Assembly (NCBI RefSeq): GCF_051020985.1
Contig: NC_135001.1
Coordinates: 15,865,896 to 15,929,895, forward strand
From: Nomia melanderi
Lineage: Eukaryota > Arthropoda > Insecta > Hymenoptera > Halictidae
DNA: 64,000 nucleotides
Direction: 5' to 3'
Position 1 is the first letter of the stretch. Every line of letters starts with the position of its first letter. The position numbers were made by a program, and so were the translations under genes. Of the stretch, positions 1 to 10,531 are shown one piece after another. The notes under the pieces are model-generated. The model made no database searches and had not been told where the DNA came from. It saw only the letters and a program-made list of their open reading frames with translations.

Positions 1-2430
1 CCTACTTACAAAGCGAGGATCACGTGTATGCTAAGAACAGTACCTTAATCAAACTAAATGCTCCAACTCTAAAGGAAGTGTCGGGAACAGTTCGGCACGT
101 AACACATAATTAAACTTGACTCTCTTAATAGGTAGATACATTCCTGTTTCCTTGTGTGATCAAATGCAAAATGCATGTTCTATTCTTACAGTCGTTCACA
201 TAATTTTCCCGTTGGCGATCGTTCTACATGTCATTGTCACGATGTGTGTGCGTGTTCGATTTAAATTTCTTTCTCATTGTTTACAGTTCGTTCATTAGAT
301 CGTTCATTCAGTTCCGATCAGCTGATTGATTGTTTCCAGCCAATACGAAAGAGGGAGATTAAACTTCGAATATCCAGTGCGAGACACATGAATGAGAAAG
401 CTTAAATAACTTTGTTGTTCACAGACACGTAAAAACGCTACTAAGCGAAGATAAAATATTTTGATAAGCCAAGAAGGCGACGAAACATGAAAGGTGTCTC
501 GGTAGTTCATCTTCGAATATTTTAACTTTGACAAATTTTTTTCGGAGATCTTCGATCGTTAAACTGGAAATTATGATGTATTCAGTATTTATTATAAAAA
601 CTTATGAAGGTCTAAAAATGAAATATAATATAAATTAATTGAAATTTAATCTTTTTATGAAGTAAACTATTGAACGCTTATCGGCACGAATCTTTGAGCT
701 TTTTAAAAGAGTTACTACGCATTATTAATATTTAAATGCTCCTGTGTTCGTGAAATATCTTTGCTAAATCTTGTTAGCGTTTATATTTTATTGTAACTAA
801 TACACTTGTCGATGTAACAAATGCATAAAGTTTACAGTCTGTTTACTATGTTCATAATAAGTGCGTTTTTACTTATATTTGTATCGATATTTTACATTGT
901 TCATCGAACAACTGCTGTTACCTTATTTATGTGACGTCTTACTAGCATTCGTGGCCTTCGGAAAACATTCGCAACGATGCACACCTGCTGCATTTTAATA
1001 ATGAACGAGATACGTCACGGTACAGAAGATTATTTTATTGACATTGTAAAGATCCATTTGTACTTCTGCAACACATACGCATGACCTCCACGTTGGGCAA
1101 GTTAACCACTGAACCGATGTTTGCTGCGTTTTTCTGATATTACCTAATACCAAGATTTGCATTAAAATGCAGATGTGACTTGCACGTAGTGTAAGTGTAA
1201 GTAAGTAAACAAAATACAAGAAAACATGAATTCCATGGAACACATTGAAAAGATCTTCACACATTCATAACCGTGTTTTTATAGCTGCATCGGAAATGGG
1301 GTTGCATAATTATATACTGTATACAAAGAAATCCTTTTATTTGCATCTTCACTTCAATTAGCATTTGTATTTTTATTTGTCTATATATGGTAGGCCGAAA
1401 CAAATCGGATCATGAGGCGAATCCGATAAAAATAAGGGTATTAGCCATGTTTGTTACATTGTTATAGGAATGAGCACGTTCACCGTCCACGTTACCTCAT
1501 GCATTTTCCCTACACTTAATCCAATACGTCTTCAATTGTTTCAAACCAATGTTTGCCACCGGCACGTGTTAGAATCGAAGCGAACGCGCGCGAACGTAAC
1601 GAGTTCGTGGCTAATCTACAATGCGTAGTTGGAATTTCACATTTAAAGTGGCAAGTTAAGCTTGAAAATTCAAATGTGTTTATTATTATTAGTCTCTAAG
1701 ATGTCTAAACTCAGTATTTAATGTACTTTAGATTATTATATTGTACTTTGTTCATTTATTCACTTTGAAATCCTTAGAAACGAGGCTATTCGGATGAAAT
1801 CGCGTAGAGTGATTCGGATCTGTGTTTGCCCCTATTTTAATATGTCTATGATTATGAATATCATAATTATTTACATAATTATTAGATGACGCGTACCTAT
1901 AAAAAACGAAAAGACACAATAACAAGAGACAATCATCAGTCAAATGAGAATAGGAAAAATGAGAAATATTTGCCCCTTGGATTTGAGGCGAATCGGATGT
2001 TCCTCATTTTTCAGTTTCTCGATTGTAAAACGAGGATTTTTAAATTTTCCAAACTTTTTTTACTGATATTCAAGCTGAATGTGTATTAATAACGAATTTA
2101 TTTATATATCAGATTCGCCGTCTAGCTTAGGTACTTACATTACGCCGTAGAAAATACACTTCCACTCGAATTGGTGCGATCGGAAATTGCATTAATTATT
2201 TCTCATTAATTTTCCATAAACAAGAGAATGCCAGTCCTGAATAAAAACTTGTCTAACGTTGTGTCTCATTTCACTGGCTAAATTTTTCTCGACCTTTCGC
2301 ACCGCAAAGATCCAGATCGAACGATCTCATTGTCCCTTTCACGCTAATTGCAAGTTGCAGGGTTGCGGTTCATTAAATCATTGATATTGCTCTCACGTTT
2401 ATGGAAAATTGGGTATGCCCTATGCATATG
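1..2430. other. Intergenic or upstream-intron DNA, no gene seen
   Basis: AT-rich DNA in which every open frame is short, lacks coding character and ends at scattered stops. No acceptor-ORF-donor combination could be linked to the GRAM-domain gene, whose missing 5' exon or exons could still lie here or left of the window. No tRNA or rRNA signature was seen. Confidence 0.5.
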
Positions 2431-2473
2431 TGTTCGGTCAATTGGCAGGAGCGATGCGCATACTTGTACACAA

Positions 2474-2515
<42 letters not shown>

Positions 2516-2757
2516 GCATACACTAGCATTTCTGCTGCCTTCTTTATCATCTGTCGCTTTTAGGCGATTGTGCCCGCTAGGCCCGTAGGAAAACGGCCGT
2601 GACGCAGAATTCTCATCTTCTCTGAATGCAGCTTCGCCCATTATTGATGCACGGCACGAGAGAACAGCCGACCTCTTGGCCCCGTGCCAGACTATCCAAT
2701 TCGGCGTACCGTATACGCCGTGTGCCCGTAGTTCCCGTAAAATGGCCAACTGGTTAA
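2431..2757. mobile_element. Candidate TTAA-bounded element with subterminal palindrome
   Basis: The right end is TTAA at 2754-2757 preceded inward by GGCCAACTGG. Further inward, at 2703-2719, lies a 17-nt palindrome, GGCGTAC-CGT-ATACGCC, with six of seven stem pairs. The left end near 2431 is weak: only a GTCAATTGGC-like stretch resembles the right terminus. The 2560-2757 part is clearly GC-richer than its surroundings. Internally it carries a CA microsatellite. Assignment rests on similar architecture to the better elements elsewhere in the window. Confidence 0.35.
2470..2512. repeat. CA dinucleotide microsatellite
   Basis: A run of CA repeats with one or two interruptions (CATACA, CATATG at the edges). 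The open frames across it on both strands are repeat artefacts. Confidence 0.95.
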
Positions 2758-3386
2758 TACGAAAGCACTCGCTGCTTTCGCAGCGGAACGATGCGGAGTT
2801 TATTGTGTAATTGTATAATTTACTTAGCCGTAAGGTTCCTTGATAAGAGCGAAAACTATATACCGGCCGTTTTTTATTTGACCGTAACCCTTTCGTCCTG
2901 AATGGTACACATAGATATCACGATCATTTTAAATTCGCGGAAAGCTAGGAAACGCCTAGATAAAGGAAAATTGTACCACATGAGGATTCCATTAGGAAGT
3001 GTAGAAAAAAAATCTAAATTGTTCATTTTGAGGCGAACAATTTAAAACAAAATTTCTCTCCTACACCTCCTAGTTTCAAAGATGTTGTAGAAAATATACT
3101 TTCGATTCTCAAGTTTGAAGGGTGTTTTCATTCCTTTAGAGTAGGTGCCGGTCGATAAGGAATAATACGTGTCAGATATTTTCTTGAGGACTATGTCTCA
3201 CATAAGTTTCATTAACATCGCAGTGTGCTGGTGGAAAAGGTTTCCTTGTTAGTATGACATTCGATAATCAAAGAGAAACTTTTTGCAATCGCAATACTTA
3301 AATCGGAATCCAATTCGGATAAGTGTAAGAGTAATTGAAAACATTAAAGTAATTAGGACAGAAATACCTGCCTTTTAAATGTATAT

Positions 3387-3610
3387 TTGACACTAGGTTT
3401 ACGGACGTTTATTGCACAGTTTATTCTGTTATTCCTAGCCAAGTGGATATCCGTTCATTTAGATCTTGGAAATTACGGGTTGTAAAACTAGATGATTAAG
3501 ATACATATTGATGCAATTGCGTCAATTAAAATTAACGTAAAAATTTACCAAATAGTGTTTATAAAATTGAATGTGCATCAAATGAACGTGTTCCGTAAAC
3601 CTAGTATTAA
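3387..3610. mobile_element. TTAA-type MITE, family B, copy 1
   Basis: About 224 bp. The left end is TTGA followed by CACTAGGTTTACGGA; the right end is the inverted TCCGTAAACCTAGT followed by ATTAA (TTAA at 3607-3610). The inverted termini match over about 14 bases. A second copy starts at 36919 and matches from the terminus through an internal CAGTTTATTCT block. No coding capacity. Family assignment (piggyBac-like, non-autonomous) is inferred from TTAA flanks and size. Confidence 0.7.
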
Positions 3611-3723
3611 TATGAAATTGAATATATAGGTACACTTCCATAAAATTAATCAATTTTATTTGTTACCTAAATCACATTATGAAACAAACACTAGTAAGTT
3701 ATCGAAAATTAAATATTAGTCTA

Positions 3724-3949
3724 TTAACACTAGAACAACCGTATCCGTAAAAATCACGAGTTTCAGTCGTTTTATTTCTCAATTACTGATATCTCAGAAA
3801 CGTTAAATATTTGAAATAATTAGAAAAATAAATAGTTTCATTCCAATATTACAATTAATATACGAAGAAACCGAAAAAAATCTATTGTTACAATTCTCAG
3901 GAGGATTACACATTAATCATGTTAAACGCTCGGTTGTTCTAGCATTTAA
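3724..3949. mobile_element. TTAA-type MITE, family A, copy 1
   Basis: 226 bp. It begins TTAACACTAGAACAACC and ends with the inverted GGTTGTTCTAGCATTTAA. Internal blocks (AAATAGTTTC, GAAGAAACCGAAAA, CTATTGTTACAATT) are shared with four other copies at 35.9, 38.5, 39.2 and 54.3 kb. The hairpin next to the left terminus is decayed here. No ORF. Confidence 0.8.
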
Positions 3950-4716
3950 GACTAGAATTCTTTACAAACAATCTGGCATCTGATCCTAATGCATTCGAGA
4001 ACCACAGGTTCATAATAGAATCTGACTAGGAGTTTTTGTTAAATAAGTACATACGAACAGTAAATAGTGTTGTCATTTTCGTAATATTCTTGCGTATAAC
4101 AATGCTTTTATACATCGTATTGATAAAAGTACTTACAACGTTCTTTGTAGAAGAAAAACTGAAAACACGGTCTGATCAGGAATTTTTATTGGCCACTGTA
4201 TCCTATTATACTACATTATGCTGTACACTGTATGCAATGCGCATATCCGTATCAAATACATATTGCATTATTTTCGATTTTGTATTTTTATTGAACGGTA
4301 TCCGTGTAACCTCTTCAAGGATACTGGCGCATGTACTGTGCAGTTCTCCCGTCCTGAGTCAAACCTAGAAGCTAAAAATGCATAGGGGAAAGGGGAAATG
4401 TCCACTCAGGATGCTCGCGTCAATAGCTATAGAACAACAGTTGATGTTATTGGCCGAGCCGCGTGACGAAGAAAGCAGACGTGCGGTATCCGAGGGAGTG
4501 GGATGTAACGAACATTGACGTCAAATTTCGTTTCTACGCAGCGGCGGCTTTTTATCTTTACTGAATCCCGGGGATACCGAGGCCAGACACTGCATTGCTT
4601 GGAAGGCCGAGGTGGACCGTGCGGCCGATTTCCCTTGCCCCTGTGACTTTTTAGCTTTTAGGATTGTCTCAGAACACGAGAGCTGCACAGTATGGACACT
4701 TGATTTTAGTTCAACC

Positions 4717-4951
4717 TTAACACGGGGGTCACCGGTGACCCCCAACCAAATCGAATTACCATAGTTCACTCGATTAAACCATGATTATTTGAAAACACTT
4801 CTATGTTATAAATAATGCTAACTAATGTGGTCACATTCAGCTAGATGAACCTGCAAGAATAACAATGCAATCCAATAAAATGATTTAATATTATATTTTT
4901 TCCATTTCAAGTATTCTGTACCATGAAATCGTGCGACATTCAACGTGTTTA
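4717..4951. mobile_element. TTAA-type MITE, family F-like copy with a perfect 20-bp palindrome
   Basis: The left end is TTAACACG, running directly into GGGGGTCACCGGTGACCCCC, a perfect 20-base palindrome (4724-4743). The right end is CAACGTGTTTA, an imperfect inverse of the left terminus, and the preceding CTGTACCATG block resembles the element at 8.7 kb. Length about 235 bp, like the other elements. The right boundary is uncertain because the terminal TTAA is mutated. Confidence 0.5.
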
Positions 4952-5295
4952 TTTTTCCATGTTTTTTTTATTCAAATTAATACGACTTGAGCAATATAAG
5001 TTGCAATCAAGCGGAAGCTGAACTCATTACTGTCCTTTTCAAACAAAAATTCAGTCGTGAAGAGTTAACAACATAAGTCATTGTTAGTAGTCGTTGTATA
5101 AAATCGAATCTATAGTTTTTCTACATTGAACAGTTTGATAATAATAGTAACTGTGATAATATACCTTTACTTCGAGCAAGTCTCCGGCTTCCGAGCACCG
5201 CAGCATAGTTTCTACGGGTTAATCGAAGTGAAACGCGTTCCCCGCACCATTCGGTCGGAGACTATAGATAAATGCGCGAAGTCGCAATGCGTTTA

Positions 5296-5445
5296 TTAAT
5301 TATTCAAAAGGTCGAAAGGGCATCGGATTCGCTCCATGTCCGTTTCGAATAGGTTATCGCCAGTCTTGTTCCCCGGCTGGTCCGTGGAGGACTCGCGTAG
5401 CGTTGTCAACACGTTGCTCTTCAATTCTTCTTCGACCTCAGCCAT
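5296..5445 (-). CDS. Small unrecognised ORF, 49 codons, possibly part of a decayed gene
   Basis: A minus-strand ORF runs from an ATG at 5445 to a TAA at 5296. The peptide begins MAEVEEELKSNVLTTLRESS and looks coding in composition (acidic, few low-complexity residues, balanced codons), unlike most frames nearby. An in-frame TAG lies just upstream of the ATG, so it is either a complete small ORF, a first exon, or a surviving piece of the degenerate coding-like stretch immediately to its right (5.5-6.5 kb, same strand). No family is recognised and no function can be assigned. Confidence 0.25.
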   Translation of the reverse strand: MAEVEEELKSNVLTTLRESSTDQPGNKTGDNLFETDMERIRCPFDLLNN

Positions 5446-5528
5446 CCGCTAATCATCGTGTCTGCTTATTTCTATCAACGAATTGAACGTATCGGACGAC
5501 TTGAACGATCAGTCCTCAGGTCCCAAGT

Positions 5529-6480
5529 CTGTCGTTGTTCAAACGACAATCACCGACGCAAGCATCTTTGATCGAATCCAATTTCGGCGTCGTTCGAACG
5601 ACAATCATCGACGCAAGCATCTTCGATCAGGTTTCATCCGAAATGAGTATCTTCTTCTTAGCCCGCTTGGCTTTAGGTTCATTCGGAGCTAAGCTACGGT
5701 CTGCTACTCGAATCGTACTCAGAAAGCACCGATACCAGCGCGGCTTCTACTGATTCATCTTGATTCGACGATTTATCGCAGAAGGAAATACGTCCGACAT
5801 ATAATATTTCGTTAAAGCTTACTATTATCATTCGTTACATCAGTTTCGTGTTTTCTTCGAGTTTTCTTGGCTCTTACCGAACGATTCTCGGGAAACATCG
5901 ATACCAGTACGGTCTCTACTAATTGAGCCCCCTTCGACGATACACTGCAAAGGAAACTGTCTTTGATAATTCATAAAAATCACTTTGTATTCTCGCTGGA
6001 CGACGATACATCAGCTGACTTCGAAGAATTTTCAATCTGTGCAATAATACTTCACCACACTTTTCCTTGAGTTTCTTCGGCCCTTGACGCCTCTTACAAT
6101 AGCTGCGTTAATTAGTTGATTTCCTCTGGAATAGGTAAAGATTCTCGGCAATAGGTGTAACACGATCTTGCTGCGCGGTGTTAAATGTGACACCCGTTTA
6201 TTATTCTAGTGCGGTGTATACTTATTACTCGGCTTCGCAGCAGTGGTCAACTTTTCTTTTCGCAAGGATATACTTTCCGTTGAGTTTATTAGTTTTCAAA
6301 CCGTTGTAGAGTTTTTTCAGTATTTCACAAAGAGTGAAGGGCAACTGGCTTAGTCTTAGAAATCGTTAATTACTTTTTGATTTTACTTGAATCTCTCGTG
6401 GACTTTTGCTGTTTTTCGAACGCAAAACGCAGCACAGGTACTGTATCCAGCTTTCTCGACTCTCTTTCCTTTTTTTTCTC
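5529..6480 (-). pseudogene. Degenerate tandemly repeated coding-like region
   Basis: On the minus strand, several 20-45 residue open segments interrupted by stops share a pattern: an acidic start with (E/D)(A/T)xxVxV, then a basic block. Examples are SVEAALVSVLSEYDSS (about 5755-5708), SVETVLVSMFPENRSVRAKK (about 5945-5880), a RRQGPKKLKEK segment (about 6095-6060) and KLDTVPVLRFAFEKQQKS (about 6460-6400). The DNA of the first two units aligns clearly, including the GGTATCG core and a TTCGACGAT block. A separate 57-bp direct repeat lies at 5529-5635 (ACGACAATCA, GACGCAAGCATCTT). It reads as a decayed repetitive protein gene, or as real short exons of an unknown gene. Family unrecognised. Confidence 0.3.
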
Positions 6481-6499
6481 TCTTGTTGGGAAACAGTAT

Positions 6500-8690
6500 C
6501 ACATCTGATCAACAATCTTCGTTTGTTCGGTAAACGTAGGTGAACCTCAGTTCGCTTCGATTTTTGGAAGACTTGAAAATCGACGTTGATACTGGATCTC
6601 TAATATGATTTAAGGGAGTCGTTACTTAATCACTGCTTGTTTATACTCTGTGTTAGTCGGGACAACCGACAGATAGAATCATGGAGTTCGAAACACGAGG
6701 ACTCATCGACTTTTGCTTCGCTTCGAGCCAGCTTCCTAGAGCTAGGTATGATTTTAGAAATGTTTGCGTCACAGATTTATAAACGCCGATATTTTACTGT
6801 TCTATACACGTTAATATCTCATTAAGTTAGTATAAACCTGTACTGAGTTCTAAATGTTATGGTATTGTTATCTTTTTACTTTTATCTTCGATATTTCATT
6901 CAGCTTAAAACACGTATGTGCTAGATAAATCTTTTAAAATTATTACAGCCCAAATGTGTGTAACTGTACTGTAAATTAAGTTGTATTAAATTTACAGGAA
7001 GCCTAAGTATGTTTGATTCGCAGTAGTATTCTACTAAAAATTATATTTTAACAAAGGGCTTAAATTCCTCGCTTTTTATTCACCTGAAATAGCCGTTGAA
7101 AAGTGTAAATTTTCATAATATTTGCAACTCAATAATGCATTTTCATATAAGACCACTATGTACCTTATGCTTATGAATACATATTTTTAACACAGGTACA
7201 CAGCTTTGTTGTCGTGTCAAGTACTTACATATCTGTTACACTCTGTTTTTTTCGTATTTACTGTGAACGTTAACTGTGGTGTGGTTTTATTGATTTTCTA
7301 TCAATATTCCTACCTAATCAAAGTACTATTTAAATACCCGGCGAATAAAGTGTATGAAGTGTAGTAACTACCATATCGAGTCCTTTCGTAAAAATGGTTT
7401 TTTATTGATTAAGTTTTGTAAAACAAACTTTTATAATTATTCAATGATTCGTTGAAGGAAAATCGATTTGAATGGTATAAAAACTTTTATAAGTAGCAGT
7501 TAATAACACCTCATTTCGTTATTTACACATGTCTGTGTACGTCATGTACGTTGTATGGGTTATACACATTATATTCAATGTTTATACATGTTAAAAATTG
7601 CACATTGATAAAGCAATAAGTGACCAGCTTTAACTGTTGGTTCGTCGGAAAACAAAATTTTGTGTGACAAGACTTTATCTCGTATTTTCAACTCACTCGT
7701 AAAGTTTATAACATCTACTTCAACATTCAACGTAATGCGTTATTTCTAAAAATCTTGAAACCTTTTATTTATTATTAACATTTCACATATTTACATTGAA
7801 TTTATACAAAGAAAAAAAGGTATATATATATTATACTATTTATAATAATTGTTTATTACAGGACTATAGATATGTTTGATGGAAATCGTGAGATGAAAAC
7901 CTGTGAGCTTCTTGTAACATTTGATCTTATTTACGATCTTTTATGAAATTTATCCATGCATTTTTATCTATTGATCTTATTGTGAACAGTGCACGTGTGT
8001 TTCTTTCCTTTAACCCTCACGACCAAATATTTGTATTAATTCTGTCATCGTTGTTTTAATATAGACAGTATTAATAAAACGGGTTTCTATTTCTTTTGAG
8101 CACATTAAGTATCTCAGGTCTGACTATCACCATTTCTGTTGATAACAAAAGATATTAGCGAACAGTATAATTTGATTTGAAGGTGAAGAAAGAAGGAAAG
8201 TATTATGTTGAGCAAACAATTTCTCTCAAGGCCAAAAAGAAAATAACTAAAGTGTTCAAAGTAATCAATACTATTTAAATGGAAGTATAGAATTATTAAT
8301 GTATCAATCGATACTGCCTGCCACACGCTCTATAAGAAAGTGATGAATTATTTGTGCTAAAAAGGTGGTAGCGTAGATCATATTTCATTTATTTCATTAG
8401 TATATGTTGATAAAAAACAGATTTTTTCAACAAAAATTCAGCGTCCGACGATTTATGAACGTAAGGGTACAATTCGCTTTAAAAGTAATTTGAATATGTT
8501 GTAAAGATTTCAATATATTTATTACGGCAGATATTAGAAGAGATATAAAAAAACGATTATAAATAAGAAAATAATCTACTTTTCCCTTTATCTTCTATTT
8601 TTCTCGAAACTACGAACGTTATAACTGATCAAATATTTTTGGATTATTATGGATACTTCGGTCAAAAATAATTTTCTTCGAGTTGCGTAT
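6500..8690. other. Intergenic or intronic DNA, nothing supported
   Basis: AT-rich sequence with short chance ORFs only. No RNA gene, clear repeat pair or promoter could be supported. Confidence 0.4.
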
Positions 8691-8696
8691 AACCTC

Positions 8697-8941
8697 TTAA
8701 CACGTTCAGTGCCATGTGTACCACATATGGTGCACGCGAATTTTTGTAAGAAAATATTTTTAAGGGACACATGGTCAAGAATAACGGTATACGTTGCAAA
8801 GCAATGAAAACATAAAGAAACAATATCAAAATATATGAAAATTACCAAAAACTTGAATATAATTTAATATTTTATTTAGAACATCAATACAGTTCATAAG
8901 CAAAATATGACCGAAATTTCCATGGTACAGAACGTGTTGAA
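8697..8941. mobile_element. TTAA-type MITE, family F, with 8-3-8 subterminal hairpin
   Basis: The left end is TTAACACGTTCAGTGCCATG; the right end, read on the other strand, is TTCAACACGTTCTGTACCATG. These give terminal inverted repeats of about 19 bases with two mismatches. Directly inside the left end lies CCATGTGTACCACATATGG (8712-8730), an 8-base stem with one G/T mismatch and a 3-base loop. About 245 bp, no ORF. Confidence 0.75.
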
Positions 8942-10195
8942 TAATGAATGAATATTGATTGCATTACAAAGCATGTAAATATAATACTGAAGTTATATTA
9001 AATATGAATAAAGAATCTCTACTAAACAGATTTTAGTTGTGAAATGTTATTAATATAATTAATGTAAATGAAAAGAAAGTATAAAGTGTGATTTATTGTT
9101 AGTGTTATGTTTCATTGTTAGATTACAAGGATTAGTAACGATTGAGTAAAAGGTTTAAGGTCGACATCCAGACATCTTAGTTTTAATCCGAGTTTAACAC
9201 ACTCATTTCACTGTCAACTGGAACCTCATAAAATTCATGTTAGTGTCAGCTAGATCACCCGAGGGTTAAAAATATCTTGAATGGCTTAAAAAAAAAGAAG
9301 AGGACATCGATGACCCAGATAACCTTGTGAAATATCAGTACAGAAGACAATCCTTTTTATATATCACCCTGCCTTTGCACTTATGCCACTTGTATTCTGA
9401 ACATCTTACTATTTTCAAATTCTAAACAAAGTTGTTCTTATGTCCTGTTTTCAGTGGTCGATAAATTAAATATAACTAAATTTTTATAAATTTTATGCAC
9501 CAACAGCAACTGCAAACAGTACTGCTATTATAATTATGAAACCCACGACAAAAAACACTGACTGTTAAACCTCACTTTTCCCAAATGAATTCACGAACAT
9601 TTGTATTTACACTAAATTGTATAAATTGTATAAATTTACCGAGATTTCAAATGTTTCGAGTTTCTCTTTCTCATTCAATTAGTCAACCATTTTTAAATAT
9701 AAATTGTAAAGTGAGAACTGTTTACCTGTGGTACATTGAAGATTAATTTATGTCTGTATTAGTCGAGTACACGTGTAAAAATAATTTTGACATTAGACAA
9801 GTTAATCTCCAATTGTACATACTTTGTTAACAAAGCAAACTGTTTTTTACTCCACTAAAATATCCATCGTTTTGTTATGTCATACAACTCTTTTTTCAAC
9901 CCTTAAAATCTGCAATGAATGAACGGTGGAAGTATAATTTGCTGCTTCAATACTTAAAGTACTCATAGTGTCTTTTGCATAATATTTAATGAACAAATTT
10001 TCGATTATTACGCGCTCACCCCTCCTCTCTCTCAAGTTTTGTCAATTTTTTTACGGGCATATAAATAACTACGTACTGTTGAACATTAAAATATATTGTG
10101 TCATAATTTACTAATATACTAATCGCACAATGTCGATGTGCGCGTATTCCCGTTTCCTGTATCAACACGGTGACCGCCAAATCGCCACTCGCCAA
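8942..10195. other. Intergenic or intronic DNA, nothing supported
   Basis: AT-rich sequence with no gene or clear repeat. It is a candidate location for a 5' exon of the GRAM-domain gene, but no exon was identified. Confidence 0.4.
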
Positions 10196-10402
10196 ATTAT
10201 TCATACAATCAAAGCAATTTTCCTAACGAAACGAAAACTAAAAAATAAGATTCTCCACGGCGATTGCTTTCTTCGCCTCCTCGCATCTTATAGATTCCGA
10301 CAAATTCGGTTTGTTCGATGTGTTATGGAGAAAATGAGCTTCCAAAGCCATAGACAAGTATTGTGACACTGGACTTAGGGTGACACAGCGGTCAAAATGT
10401 TG
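10196..10402 (+). repeat. Diverged copy of a 200-bp segment also found at 57.77 kb
   Basis: The segment starts with a block shared almost exactly with 57770 (ACAATCAAAGCAATTT, then CCTAACG) and ends with GCGGTCAAAATGTT versus GCGATCAAAATGTT at 57963. The interior is poorly conserved but similar in length (207 versus 197 bp). Both copies lie upstream of a gene on the same strand: here the GRAM-domain exon at 10532, there the CpG-rich promoter at 58 kb. It may be an old dispersed repeat or a duplicated regulatory block. Confidence 0.35.
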
Positions 10403-10531
10403 ATCGATGAACGTTACTTTGATTTGACCTTGTACAGCACTTCAAGACGCACAATCCCAGCGATTAAAATTGTACAATAGCATACAGTTTGTCGGGATGG
10501 TGTTGACTATACGAATTTCTGGTTGTTCCAG

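Noticed and set aside
2344..2749. Overlapping frames with Thr-His or Val-Cys runs
   Set aside because: These are translations of the CA repeat and flanking GC-rich DNA on both strands, with no coding support.
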